A DNA stretch of 64,000 bases from contig CAMBWM010000001.1 in assembly GCA_945871335.1 (NCBI GenBank), positions 33,915 to 97,914 of the forward strand. The letters run 5' to 3'. Below the pieces are notes generated by a model. The model saw only the letters and a list, made by a program, of their open reading frames with translations, made no database searches and was not told the origin of the DNA. Source of the DNA: Polaromonas sp. YR568. GTDB lineage: Bacteria > Pseudomonadota > Gammaproteobacteria > Burkholderiales > Burkholderiaceae. Made by a program: the position numbers and the translations under genes. Numbering within the stretch: the first letter of the stretch is position 1; every line of letters begins with the position of its first letter. Of the stretch, positions 44,150 to 53,122 are shown in pieces.

Positions 44150-44944
44150 TTACTGTCCCGTGAACTGCGCAGGACGTTTTTGCAGAAATGCACTCACCCC
44201 TTCGATGTAATCATGGGTCCTGCCCATCGCAGATTGGGTGTCTCGCTCCACATCTAATTGCTGGTTCAGGCTGCGCGTTCCCGCTTCACGCAACAGCGAA
44301 CGTGTGGCCACCAATGCTTGGGTGGGCATGGCAGCCAAGCGTGTGGCCATCTCCATGGATGCCGCCACACAATCCTCGGCAACCTCCCAAATCATTCCCC
44401 ATTCTTTGGCTTGGGCAGCAGGCAATTTATCACCCGTCATGGCCAATGCCATGGCGCGGGCCAGCCCCAAACGTTCCACCAAAAACCAACTGCTGCCAGC
44501 GTCTGGTATCAAACCGATTTTGCTGAACGCTTGAATGAAGCTCGCTCCCGGCGCGGCAATGGCAATATCGCAAGTCATCGCCAAAGATGCACCAGCACCG
44601 GCGGCGACACCATTGACCGCAGCGATTGTGGGCATGCGCAATTGCTGCAAGCGGCGGGCGGTGGGATTGAAGGCCTGATCAATCACCGGGCCGGGGTCAG
44701 CGCGTTCCACCAAATTGGGGCCTTCGGCGAAATCGAATTCAGCCAAATCTGCCCCGGCACAAAACCCACGGCCTGCGCCAGTAATCACCAAGGCACGAAT
44801 GGTTTTGTCTGCCTCAGCCGTGTCCAGCGCAGCCCATAAATCCTGGTGCATACGGCGGGTAAAGCTGTTGAGTGCCTGCGGTCGGTTCAACGTCAGCTTG
44901 GCCACGCTGCCGTGGGCTTCATACAAAACAGTGTTTTCGCTCAT
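44150..44944 (-). CDS. paaG: 2-(1,2-epoxy-1,2-dihydrophenyl)acetyl-CoA isomerase
   Basis: 264 residues from the ATG at 44944 (AAGGAG upstream). An earlier frame start at 45013 is unlikely. Crotonase fold with GAGRGFCAGADLAEF for the CoA oxyanion hole. The second catalytic segment IGLIPDAGSSWFLVERLG has Asp, as in PaaG, instead of the Glu of true hydratases. It isomerises the ring epoxide to the oxepin in phenylacetate catabolism. Divergent from the enoyl-CoA hydratase gene at 45043. Confidence 0.9.
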   Translation of the reverse strand: MSENTVLYEAHGSVAKLTLNRPQALNSFTRRMHQDLWAALDTAEADKTIRALVITGAGRGFCAGADLAEFDFAEGPNLVERADPGPVIDQAFNPTARRLQQLRMPTIAAVNGVAAGAGASLAMTCDIAIAAPGASFIQAFSKIGLIPDAGSSWFLVERLGLARAMALAMTGDKLPAAQAKEWGMIWEVAEDCVAASMEMATRLAAMPTQALVATRSLLREAGTRSLNQQLDVERDTQSAMGRTHDYIEGVSAFLQKRPAQFTGQ

Positions 44945-45042
44945 TTGTGTCTCCTTTGGGGATAATTTAACACCGCACTTTAAAAATCCATCCTTGGGTA
45001 TAGTTGCTCGCATCTTTCACAGCGTTTGAGCAAGGTTTTTTC

Positions 45043-45822
45043 ATGGCATATGAATTCATCAACACACACATTGAGGCCGACAAAGTGGGGGTCATCACCC
45101 TTAACCGCCCCAAACAATTGAATGCCTTGAGTCCGGATTTGATGGTCGAACTCGGCCATGCACTCACGGCATTCGATGCCAACGCAAGCATTGGTTGCAT
45201 CATCATCACGGGCAGTGAAAAGGCATTTGCCGCGGGCGCCGACATTGGCGCAATGGCCACCTATTCATTTGCCGATGTGTACAAAAACGACTACATCACC
45301 AAGCATTGGGAAACCATACGCAGTATTCGCAAGCCAGTCATCGCCGCTGTCAGCGGCTTTGCCTTGGGTGGCGGATGCGAACTTGCCATGATGTGCGACT
45401 TCATCATTGCCGCTGACAATGCGCGCTTTGGTCAGCCAGAAATCAAGCTCGGCATCATCCCAGGTGCCGGTGGCACGCAACGCTTGCCTCGTGCTGTGGG
45501 CAAAGCCAAAGCCATGGACTTGGTGCTGACAGGTCGCATGATGAATGCCGAAGAAGCAGAACGCGCCGGCCTGGTCAGTCGCGTTGTTGCACTGGACAAA
45601 TTGATGGAAGAAACCCTGGGTGCAGCTCTGGCTGTCTGCAGTTATTCACAGATAGCCGTCATGGCCGCCAAAGAGTCGGTGAACCGCTCATTTGAAAGCG
45701 GTCTGAGTGACGGCGTGATGTTCGAGCGCCGAATTTTCCACGCATTGTTTGCCACGCAAGACCAAAAAGAAGGCATGGATGCGTTTGTCAACAAGCGCCC
45801 CGCAAACTTCAAGCACCTGTAA
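45043..45822 (+). CDS. Enoyl-CoA hydratase
   Basis: 259 residues from the ATG at 45043. Crotonase motifs are complete: SEKAFAAGADIGAMA, FALGGGCELAMMCDFIIAAD with the first Glu, and QPEIKLGIIPGAGGTQRLPRAVG with the second. Hence a genuine hydratase acting on 2-enoyl-CoA, of the PaaF/EchA type. Divergent from paaG, so it may be the PaaF of this cluster. The next gene on the same strand starts only 19 bases later, so it may equally head the operon that follows. Confidence 0.9.
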   Translation: MAYEFINTHIEADKVGVITLNRPKQLNALSPDLMVELGHALTAFDANASIGCIIITGSEKAFAAGADIGAMATYSFADVYKNDYITKHWETIRSIRKPVIAAVSGFALGGGCELAMMCDFIIAADNARFGQPEIKLGIIPGAGGTQRLPRAVGKAKAMDLVLTGRMMNAEEAERAGLVSRVVALDKLMEETLGAALAVCSYSQIAVMAAKESVNRSFESGLSDGVMFERRIFHALFATQDQKEGMDAFVNKRPANFKHL

Positions 45823-45841
45823 ACCCAGATAGGAGCAAGCA

Positions 45842-46864
45842 ATGACAGCACATGACAGCCAGCAACATGCAGCTCAAAAAAACAGTTACGTGGTCTTGAA
45901 GTCATTGGCAGGTTTGGTGCTTGTATTGGCCGGTTTGTTTTTTTTAGGCCCTGTCAATGAATTCGGTCCTGACACACCCAGCGCCAGAGAACCATCGCCC
46001 ACCTCTTTGGCTGAGTTAGACAACTGGCTGCAAACCAGCGAATCGCGTTTTGAAAATTTGCGCCCTGGCACTGCAAAAGGTGTGGTGTGGGCGGCACCTG
46101 ACAAACAAAAAACGCCTTGGTCTGTGGTGTATATCCATGGCTTTTCTGCCACACGACTGGAAACCGCCCCCTTGGCGGATCAAGTTGCCAAAACACTAGG
46201 GGCGAATTTGTTCTATACCCGCCTGAGTGGTCATGGCTTACCAGGGCAAGCCATGGGTGAAGCCACCGTACAAGATTGGATGGCTGATACGCTTGAGGCG
46301 GTTCGTTTCGGCGCTACGCTGGGTGACAAAGTCTTGGTCATCAGTTGTTCAACAGGCTCTACATTGTCAACTTGGTTAGGCACCACGCCACAAGCTTCTG
46401 CAGTGAATGCATTTGTGTTTATCTCACCCAACTACGGTTTGAAAAACAAAATGTCCGAGTTGATCAACGGCCCCTGGGGCCAACAAATTGTGACTATGGT
46501 GTCTGGCGACACCATTCACTATGCGCAAACCGACCCGCGTGAAATAGCCGGGTGGACCGGCACCTATCCCACCAAAGCCCTCTATCCAATGATGGCGCTG
46601 GTTGAAAAAGTCAGAGACAGCGATTTGTCTGCTTTCCAAAAACCGGTGTTTGTGCTTTACAGCGCAGCCGATCAAACCGTTGACCCTGAACAAATCAAAG
46701 CCACGTTTGCACGACTGGGCTCCAAGAAAAAATCCATCGATGCCGTCACATACAGCCAAAGCAAAGGTCAACATGTGCTGGCTGGTGACATACGCGACCC
46801 GCAATCGGTGGTTCCAATGGCCGAATCCATCATCAAATGGACAGAAGCCCTGCACACCCCATGA
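45842..46864 (+). CDS. Membrane-anchored or exported alpha/beta hydrolase
   Basis: 340 residues. One hydrophobic helix near the start (VVLKSLAGLVLVLAGLFFLGPV) places the rest in the periplasm. The hydrolase core has VVYIHGFSATRLETAPLADQVA (oxyanion hole HGF), FYTRLSGHGLPGQAM, and the nucleophile in VISCSTGSTLSTW (SxSxG). The Asp may be in VLYSAADQTVDPEQI and the His in KGQHVLAGD. It may cut an ester or amide of an incoming compound. NicD (N-formylmaleamate deformylase) is an alpha/beta hydrolase too, but is cytoplasmic and shorter. Coupled to the monooxygenase gene (ATGA). Confidence 0.82.
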   Translation: MTAHDSQQHAAQKNSYVVLKSLAGLVLVLAGLFFLGPVNEFGPDTPSAREPSPTSLAELDNWLQTSESRFENLRPGTAKGVVWAAPDKQKTPWSVVYIHGFSATRLETAPLADQVAKTLGANLFYTRLSGHGLPGQAMGEATVQDWMADTLEAVRFGATLGDKVLVISCSTGSTLSTWLGTTPQASAVNAFVFISPNYGLKNKMSELINGPWGQQIVTMVSGDTIHYAQTDPREIAGWTGTYPTKALYPMMALVEKVRDSDLSAFQKPVFVLYSAADQTVDPEQIKATFARLGSKKKSIDAVTYSQSKGQHVLAGDIRDPQSVVPMAESIIKWTEALHTP

Positions 46865-48063
46865 CTGTATCTACCCCCCATGTTTTGATTGCAGGCGCCG
46901 GCCCAGTGGGCATGATGAGCGCGTTGGCTTTAGGTCGCGCGGGTATTCGCGTGACCTTGCTTGAATCTGCTGCTGGCTTGAACCGCGATTTGCGGGCTTC
47001 TACTTTTCATCCCCCCACACTGGATATGTTGGCCAAGTATGGGCTGACTTCATCACTGATTGAACAAGGACTGGTTGCCCGCTTTACGCAGCAACGCGAC
47101 CGCACACAAGGAGTCATCGCTGAATTTGATTTGTCTCAGCTTGCCGGACTCACGGACCATCCGTTTCGATTGCAATGCGAACAATGGAAATTGACCGACC
47201 TGATCTTGGCGCAGTTGACGCAACTGCCGCATGTCACTGTAGAGTTTGACAGCCGTGTAGAAAGCGTCTCACAAACTGCAAACAGCGTCAGCGTCTACAT
47301 AAGACAAGGCGATCAATTACAGACCTTACACGGCGATTACCTGATCGGTGCTGATGGTGCATGGAGTGCGGTTCGCACGCAACTGGGAATTGCTTTCGAG
47401 GGCTACACCTACCCTGAAAGATTTTTGGTGGTGTCAACCCCTTTTGAATATGCAGACCACATGCCACAACTGTCTTATGTGAACTATTGTTCTGACCCCC
47501 ATGAATGGTGTGTGCTGCTGCGGGTGCCTACCTTGTGGCGCGTGTTGTTTCCCACCAAAGAAGACGAAACAGACGAACAAGTGTTGACAAACGAGTCCGT
47601 ACAAACGCGGTTACAGCGTTTGTTGCCCCAAGCAGAAGACTACACCGTGGTTCACCGCACGCTGTACAAAGTTCACCAACGTGTGGCGCAACATTTCCGC
47701 CAAGGCCGTGTTTTCCTGGCGGGTGACGCTGCCCATATCAACAACCCGTTGGGTGGCATGGGCATGAACGGCGGTATCCACGATGCCATGAATCTTTGCG
47801 AAAAGTTGACAGCTGTCCTTCTGCAAGGAGCACACACAGAAGTGCTGGATTTGTACGAAAAACAGCGTCGCACTATCGCCATTGAATACATCAATGCCAG
47901 CACAGCCCGAAATAAAAAAGAAATTGAAGAACGCGACCCCGTGCTGAGACAAAAAAACCATGATGAATTGCGCGTCCTTGCTGCTGATCCTGCGAGCAGC
48001 TTGGCCTACTTACGAAAAACTTCCATGATTGATGCGCTAGAACGCGCCAAGGCTTTGACATGA
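46861..48063 (+). CDS. FAD-dependent aromatic-ring monooxygenase
   Basis: 400 residues from the ATG at 46861, coupled to the hydrolase gene. FAD motif VLIAGAGPVGMMSALALGRAGIRVTLLES and the second motif GRVFLAGDAAHINNPLGGMGMNGGIHDAMNL are typical of the class A flavin hydroxylases (PheA/TfdB/MhpA type). It should add one oxygen from O2 to an aromatic or heteroaromatic acid with NAD(P)H. NicC (6-hydroxynicotinate 3-monooxygenase) belongs to the same superfamily. Substrate not known. Confidence 0.87.
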   Translation: MTVSTPHVLIAGAGPVGMMSALALGRAGIRVTLLESAAGLNRDLRASTFHPPTLDMLAKYGLTSSLIEQGLVARFTQQRDRTQGVIAEFDLSQLAGLTDHPFRLQCEQWKLTDLILAQLTQLPHVTVEFDSRVESVSQTANSVSVYIRQGDQLQTLHGDYLIGADGAWSAVRTQLGIAFEGYTYPERFLVVSTPFEYADHMPQLSYVNYCSDPHEWCVLLRVPTLWRVLFPTKEDETDEQVLTNESVQTRLQRLLPQAEDYTVVHRTLYKVHQRVAQHFRQGRVFLAGDAAHINNPLGGMGMNGGIHDAMNLCEKLTAVLLQGAHTEVLDLYEKQRRTIAIEYINASTARNKKEIEERDPVLRQKNHDELRVLAADPASSLAYLRKTSMIDALERAKALT

Positions 48064-48965
48064 TCGAAAAAGGTTTAACCAAAATCAGCCATTCCCAACG
48101 ACGTGCCTTGCTGCGCGAACGACTCTCAACAGGTCGATTGGTGGTGGCGCCAGGTGTGTTTGAGATGGTGTCGGTAAAAATCGCTGACCGCATGGGTTTC
48201 GATGCTCTGTACATGACGGGTTATGGCACGGTGGCGTCTTATTTGGGGTTGCCAGACGCTGGCTTGGCCACCTACACAGACATGATCAACCGGGTTTCCC
48301 AATTCACCAGCATCACGCACACCCCAATGATTTGTGACGGCGACACAGGATACGGCGGCTTATTGAATGTGATGCACACTGTGCGCGGCTATGAAGCCGC
48401 TGGTGCTTGTGCCATTCAGTTAGAAGACCAGGAATTCCCCAAAAAGTGCGGGCACATGCTGGGCAGGCGGGTGATTCCCATGCAAGACATGGTCGAAAAG
48501 ATTCGCGTTGCGGTCGAAACCAGAGATGACCCCAATTTCCAGATCATTGCGCGAACAGATGCCCGTACCACTTTGGGGCTGGACGAAGCATTGCGTCGTG
48601 CCGAAAGTTATGCGCGTGCAGGTGCAGATGTCTTGTTCGTGGAAAGCCCGGAATCTGTGGAGGAGATGGAAAAAATTGCAAAAAGCTTTGATGTACCTTT
48701 GGTCGCCAACATGGTTGAAGGCGGCAGAACGCCGGTGCTGACTTTTGAACAACTTGAAGCCATCGGTTATGGGTTGGCCATCTTTCCTGCCACTGCTTTT
48801 CTGGCGGCAGGAGCGGCCATGCAAAGCGTCTACCAAACACTTCTGACAGACAAATCGAGCACGAAGCTAACCCAACCGCTGTATGACTTTCAAGACTTTT
48901 CAAAATTGATGGGTTTTGATTGGGTGAGTCAGTTTGACCAGCAATTCAAAACATCCGACCAATGA
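48060..48965 (+). CDS. Isocitrate lyase / PEP mutase superfamily protein
   Basis: 301 residues. MTGYGTVASYLGLPDAGLATYTDM, MICDGDTGYGGLLN (metal-binding Asp), AIQLEDQEFPKKCGHMLGRR (catalytic KKCGH loop), and IIARTDARTTLGLDEALRRAE. The family makes or breaks C-C bonds next to carboxylates: methylisocitrate lyase, 2,3-dimethylmalate lyase and oxaloacetate decarboxylase. Dimethylmalate lyase acts in anaerobic nicotinate degradation, and the link is only suggestive here. Start overlaps the previous stop (ATGA) and the next gene starts at its stop. Confidence 0.85.
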   Translation: MIEKGLTKISHSQRRALLRERLSTGRLVVAPGVFEMVSVKIADRMGFDALYMTGYGTVASYLGLPDAGLATYTDMINRVSQFTSITHTPMICDGDTGYGGLLNVMHTVRGYEAAGACAIQLEDQEFPKKCGHMLGRRVIPMQDMVEKIRVAVETRDDPNFQIIARTDARTTLGLDEALRRAESYARAGADVLFVESPESVEEMEKIAKSFDVPLVANMVEGGRTPVLTFEQLEAIGYGLAIFPATAFLAAGAAMQSVYQTLLTDKSSTKLTQPLYDFQDFSKLMGFDWVSQFDQQFKTSDQ

Positions 48966-49609
48966 CTATGAACCGTGACGATATCTACCGCAGACAAGGG
49001 CTGGGCGACACCTCTGGCATTGGCCAACGTTGTGGTTTGATTGTGGTGGATTTCGTCAACGGATTTGTAGATATCGATCAACTGGGTGGGCCACATATTG
49101 AAGCCGCCGCCAACACCACAGTTCCACTGCTGCAAACATTTCGTCGCATGCAATTACCCGTTGCACACACCCGCGTGGTGTTTTCAGAAGACGGCTCTGA
49201 CATCAACGTATTCGCCCAACGCATCAAACCATTACAGCGCATGACTGAGGATGCGCTCAGTTCGCAAATTGTCCCCTTCTTGCAACCCGTTGCAGGTGAA
49301 TTGGTGGTGCGCAAACAAACTGCCTCGGCATTCTTCAACACACCCTTGGCAACTTGGTTGCATTTGCATGGTGTCGATACTGCTGTGGTTGTCGGTTGCA
49401 CCACCAGTGGCTGTGTTCGGGCCACCGTGGTGGATGCCATGCAACACAACTTTCGCACGGTTGTGGTCAGCGACTGTGTAGGAGATAGAGCCACAGAGCC
49501 GCACGATGCCAACTTGTTTGACATGCAACAAAAATATGCAGATGTCATGTCGCGTGATTTGTTGATCGATTCACTTGTTTCTGCACGCAAAGGACAAGCA
49601 CATGACTGA
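48962..49609 (+). CDS. Isochorismatase-family cysteine hydrolase (maleamate amidase-like)
   Basis: 215 residues. The catalytic triad is visible: Asp in GLIVVDFVNGF, Lys in VVRKQTASAFFNTPLA, and Cys in VVVGCTTSGCVRATVVDAM (the second Cys by analogy with N-carbamoylsarcosine amidohydrolase and NicF). The GCTTSGCVRA form marks the carbamoylsarcosine/maleamate amidase subgroup, which splits an amide to give NH3. With a maleate-isomerase-like gene directly downstream, the product could be a maleate-like diacid. Overlaps neighbours at both ends. Confidence 0.85.
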   Translation: MTMNRDDIYRRQGLGDTSGIGQRCGLIVVDFVNGFVDIDQLGGPHIEAAANTTVPLLQTFRRMQLPVAHTRVVFSEDGSDINVFAQRIKPLQRMTEDALSSQIVPFLQPVAGELVVRKQTASAFFNTPLATWLHLHGVDTAVVVGCTTSGCVRATVVDAMQHNFRTVVVSDCVGDRATEPHDANLFDMQQKYADVMSRDLLIDSLVSARKGQAHD

Positions 49610-50345
49610 CCATCTTGCTTATCGAAAAAAGTTTGGCACGCTGGGCCCATCGACCAACACAGTGGTGCAACCCGACTTCGACGATTTGCGTCCCGCTGGT
49701 GTGACCAACCACTACAGCCGAATTGCCATTCCTAACGACCCAGTCACCGATGACGCCAGTTTTTTGCGCTTGGTCGACAACATCAACCTTGCCACATTGG
49801 ATGCAGTGGATATCTTGCGCTCATGCGAAATGGATTATTTGGTGATGGGCATGTCAGCTGCCACCTTTTGGAATGGCAGAAGTGGCGCCGAGAAATATTT
49901 ACAGAAGATGACCGAGCGCGCCGGTGTGGGCGTATCTTGCGGTTCGTTTGCCACAGAAACTGCACTCAACACGCTTGGGGCCAAACGCATTGCTTTCATG
50001 TCTCCTTATTTCGAAGTCGCCAATGCCCAAGTCAAAAGGTTTTACCAAGATTGTGGCTTTACGGTGGTGCGTGATGTGTGTTTGAAAAGACCCAGTCCGG
50101 TTCAAATCGCTCACACCACGGATGCAATCTGCCGACAAGCCATCAAAGAAATTGATGGCGATGATGTGGACGCTATTGTTCAAGTCGGTACCAACTTATC
50201 GATGATTCGATTGGCCGCGGCGGCAGAACTCTTTTTGGGCAAACCGGTGATTGCCATCAATACGGCCACCTATTGGCATGCGCTGCGTGCCTGTGGGATC
50301 CCAGATAAACGCAGTGGCTTTGGCAGTTTGCTGGAACACCATTGA
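49602..50345 (+). CDS. Asp/Glu racemase-family protein, maleate isomerase-like
   Basis: 247 residues from the ATG at 49602, eight bases inside the previous gene. Layout follows maleate cis-trans isomerase/arylmalonate decarboxylase: FGTLGPSTNTVVQPDFDDL at the start, MDYLVMGMSAATFWNG, and DAIVQVGTNLSMIRLAAAAELFLGKPVIAINTATYWHALRACGI. In NicE the two catalytic Cys lie in the second and third segments. Here Ser and Thr stand there. Another Cys is in GVGVSCGSFATETA. Thus it may not be a maleate isomerase. The fold assignment is firm, the reaction is not. Confidence 0.8.
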   Translation: MTDHLAYRKKFGTLGPSTNTVVQPDFDDLRPAGVTNHYSRIAIPNDPVTDDASFLRLVDNINLATLDAVDILRSCEMDYLVMGMSAATFWNGRSGAEKYLQKMTERAGVGVSCGSFATETALNTLGAKRIAFMSPYFEVANAQVKRFYQDCGFTVVRDVCLKRPSPVQIAHTTDAICRQAIKEIDGDDVDAIVQVGTNLSMIRLAAAAELFLGKPVIAINTATYWHALRACGIPDKRSGFGSLLEHH

Positions 50346-50359
50346 AACAAGGACCCTAC

Positions 50360-51334
50360 ATGTCGCTCAAACCATTGATCCACTGGACATCGATACTTGC
50401 TTTTGCCTGCTCCACCGGTTTTTTGGGTGCGCAAACTTTTCCGGCCAAACCTATCAAACTGGTTATTCCCGCAACCACTGGCACTTCAGATGTGATTGCC
50501 CGCGCCTTAGCCCCTCGGTTGTCGAGCGTCTTGGGTCAAAGCATTGTGGTGGAGCAAATGCCCGGTGCTGGCACCAACATAGGCAATCACTTTGTCGCCA
50601 AATCTGCACCGGATGGCTACACGCTGTTGATCAACGGCTTACCGTTGGTCACCAACCTCGCGTTGTATTCGCAACTGCCCTACAACCCCATGACCGATCT
50701 TGTACCGGTCATTGGTTTGGCCGAGGTCAACAATGTGATCACGGTTCACCCATCGTTGGGTGTGCAGACGTTGAAGGATCTGGTGCAATTGGCCAAGACC
50801 AAACCGGGCCAATTGAATTACGGCTCTCCAGGCGCCGGCAGCTCCGGACATTTGTCAGCTGAAATGCTGGGGTTGAAAACCGGCGCACTCATGGTGCATC
50901 TGCCTTACAAAGGGAACTCACAAGCCACCATGGATTTGTTGCGTGGCGAATTACAAGTAGGGTTCATGAACCTGCCCATGGCTTTGCCCCAAGTCAAAGC
51001 AGGCAAGCTCAAAGCACTGGCAGTCACCGGCGCCAAGCGTTCAAAATTATTGCCGGATGTACCCACAGTTGCGGAAGCCTTGGGTATGCCAGACTTCGAA
51101 CTGACCGCTTGGTTTGTCATCATGGCGCCAGCCAAAACACCTCCCCATGTGATTGCTCTGTTGAACAAAGAGATCGACAAAATTTTGAAAGACCCTGACT
51201 TTGTGGAAAAAATTCACAATGCCGGTGCAGAAGTCATCGGAGGCAGTGCCTCGTCTTTTGAATCACGCATGAAAAAGGATGCGACGCGTTTGGGCGAGTT
51301 GATCAAGCTCGCAGGCACCAAAGCTGAGCCATGA
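50360..51334 (+). CDS. Bug/TctC-family tripartite tricarboxylate transporter binding protein
   Basis: 324 residues. A signal peptide (IHWTSILAFACSTGFLGA) is followed by QTFPAKPIKLVIPATTGTSDVIARALAPRLSSVLGQSIVVEQMPGAGTNIG and YTLLINGLPLVTNLALY, the Bug fold. The ATG at 50360 follows CAAGGA. Such periplasmic proteins bind carboxylates or aromatic acids. The membrane partners TctA/TctB are not nearby, as is common for Bugs in Burkholderiales. Its presence in the run suggests the pathway substrate or an intermediate is taken up from outside. Confidence 0.9.
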   Translation: MSLKPLIHWTSILAFACSTGFLGAQTFPAKPIKLVIPATTGTSDVIARALAPRLSSVLGQSIVVEQMPGAGTNIGNHFVAKSAPDGYTLLINGLPLVTNLALYSQLPYNPMTDLVPVIGLAEVNNVITVHPSLGVQTLKDLVQLAKTKPGQLNYGSPGAGSSGHLSAEMLGLKTGALMVHLPYKGNSQATMDLLRGELQVGFMNLPMALPQVKAGKLKALAVTGAKRSKLLPDVPTVAEALGMPDFELTAWFVIMAPAKTPPHVIALLNKEIDKILKDPDFVEKIHNAGAEVIGGSASSFESRMKKDATRLGELIKLAGTKAEP

Positions 51335-52968
51335 ACGACTCACCCATTGTCAGCACCATGATGCCGGTGCATTTATCGCTGAACCATTTCTTAGAACGTG
51401 CGGGTTTGCTGTTTGCTACCAATGAGGTCATTTCCAGGCGGCCTGACAAAAGCTATGTGCACCATACCTATGCAGATATTTACACACGCACTCGCCAACT
51501 GGCACAAGCGCTGTTGCAGTTGGGGCTGAAAAAAGGTGACCGTGTGGCCACCTTGTGCTGGAACCACCATGTGCACTTGGAATGTTATTTTGGTATTCCA
51601 GCGGCTGGCGGCGTGATGCACACGCTGAACCTGCGTTTGTCAGCGGACGAAATTGCATGGATAGCCAATGATGCAAAAGACCGGTTCTTGATTGTTGACG
51701 ATGTGTTGTTACCGTTACTCGACCAATTCAAAGACCAATGCCATTTTGAAAAAATCATCGTGGTGCCTTTCTCTGGACAAACAAACGGCGGGCCTGAGTT
51801 GGACTATGAAACCCTGCTGTCTCAGACTGACTTTACAAATTTTCAATATGTGAAGCACCATGAAGACGATCCTGTGTCTATGTGCTACACATCAGGCACA
51901 ACTGGCAAACCCAAAGGCGTGGTGTATTCACACCGCTCCACGGTGCTGCATACCTTGGTGGGTTGTTTGGGTGATTTCTGGTCATTGAAAAGCACCGATG
52001 TGGTGTTTCCCGTTACCCCCATGTTTCATGCCAACAGCTGGGGCATCCCCTATGGCGCGATGATGATGGGCGCCAAACTGGTGTTTCCCGGCCCACATCT
52101 GCACCCCGAGGACTTGCTCGATTGCATGCAATACGCGCCACCGACATTGGCGCTGGGTGTGCCCACCATTTGGATGGGATTGATACAAACCTACGAAGCC
52201 GCATTGCAAACGCAGCCAAACCGTTGGCGCTTGCCCGCAGGTATGCGCAGTTTGGTGGGTGGTGCGGCAGTACCGCAAGCCTTGATCAAGGCATTCGACA
52301 AACACGGTATCTGGATCATGCAAGGCTGGGGCATGACCGAGACATCTCCCCTGTGCACGGTGTCCTATACCAAAGCAGAATTTGCCAATGCATCAGAAGA
52401 TGAAAAATATCGACGCGCAGCCATGGCAGGTGTGCCGGTTCCATTGGTTGACTTGCGTATCCGCGATGACAACGGCCTCGATGCCGCATGGGATGGGCAG
52501 CAAGTGGGTGAGATTCAAGTCAGCGGGCCATTCATCACAGGCAGCTATCACCAAGTACCGGTCCAAGCCGACAAGTTCACAGACGATGGTTGGCTGCGCA
52601 CCGGCGATGTCGCCAGTGTTGATGCGGCAGGTTTTGTGCGTATCACCGACCGAACCAAAGACCTGATCAAGTCTGGCGGTGAATGGATCAGCTCGGTCGA
52701 TTTAGAAAATGCTTTGATGGCCCATGCCACCATTGCCGAAGCCGCTGTGATCGCCATACCTGATGCCAAATGGAGCGAGCGACCATTGGCCTGTCTGGTC
52801 TTAAAGCCTGGCGCAACACTAGATCCGCAAGAACTTGGCAAGCATCTGCAAGCAATGGGGTTTGCCAAGTGGCAATTGCCAGACCGCTACGAATTACTGC
52901 CGCAAATCCCACGCACCTCCACGGGTAAGTTTTATAAATTGAAATTGCGTGAAATGTTCCCCTCCTGA
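51331..52968 (+). CDS. Acyl-CoA synthetase (AMP-forming)
   Basis: 545 residues. Motifs in order: MCYTSGTTGKPKGVVYSHRST (AMP binding), HANSWGIPYGAMMMGAKLVFPG, IMQGWGMTETSPLCTVSY, DGWLRTGDVASVDAAGFVRITDRTKDLIKSGGEWISSVDLEN, and IPRTSTGKFYKLKLRE with the catalytic Lys. The FadD3/medium-to-long-chain class fits best (VKHHEDDPVSMC). It would turn an acid produced by the pathway into its CoA ester, suitable for the enoyl-CoA hydratase at 45043. Last gene of the run; stop at 52968. Confidence 0.9.
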   Translation: MNDSPIVSTMMPVHLSLNHFLERAGLLFATNEVISRRPDKSYVHHTYADIYTRTRQLAQALLQLGLKKGDRVATLCWNHHVHLECYFGIPAAGGVMHTLNLRLSADEIAWIANDAKDRFLIVDDVLLPLLDQFKDQCHFEKIIVVPFSGQTNGGPELDYETLLSQTDFTNFQYVKHHEDDPVSMCYTSGTTGKPKGVVYSHRSTVLHTLVGCLGDFWSLKSTDVVFPVTPMFHANSWGIPYGAMMMGAKLVFPGPHLHPEDLLDCMQYAPPTLALGVPTIWMGLIQTYEAALQTQPNRWRLPAGMRSLVGGAAVPQALIKAFDKHGIWIMQGWGMTETSPLCTVSYTKAEFANASEDEKYRRAAMAGVPVPLVDLRIRDDNGLDAAWDGQQVGEIQVSGPFITGSYHQVPVQADKFTDDGWLRTGDVASVDAAGFVRITDRTKDLIKSGGEWISSVDLENALMAHATIAEAAVIAIPDAKWSERPLACLVLKPGATLDPQELGKHLQAMGFAKWQLPDRYELLPQIPRTSTGKFYKLKLREMFPS

Positions 52969-53002
52969 ACCTCAAATTGAATAGCTATTGAATAGGTTAT
53001 TT

Positions 53003-53055
53003 GGGTAAATGTGAGGGTTTTTAAGTTTTTGTATAGGTTGATTCGGTATTTACCC
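53003..53055. promoter_or_regulatory. Separated inverted repeat upstream of the secreted-protein gene
   Basis: GGGTAAAT (53003-53010) is repeated inverted as ATTTACCC (53048-53055) in the 154-base gap between the acyl-CoA synthetase and the small secreted protein. It could be a looped operator or a weak terminator stem. I see no T tract. The palindrome AATAGCTATT (52980-52989) lies just before it. Confidence 0.3.
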
Positions 53056-53122
53056 GTATATTTCACTGATCGAAACAAAATTAATTCTGTTTCAAACCTA
53101 TTCAACCTCAAGGACCCCCACG

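Noticed and set aside
45842..50345. Calling these genes nicD, nicC, nicF and nicE
   Set aside because: NicX and nicotinate hydroxylase are missing, the hydrolase is membrane-anchored, and the isomerase-like protein lacks the catalytic Cys. Fold-level similarity does not justify the names.
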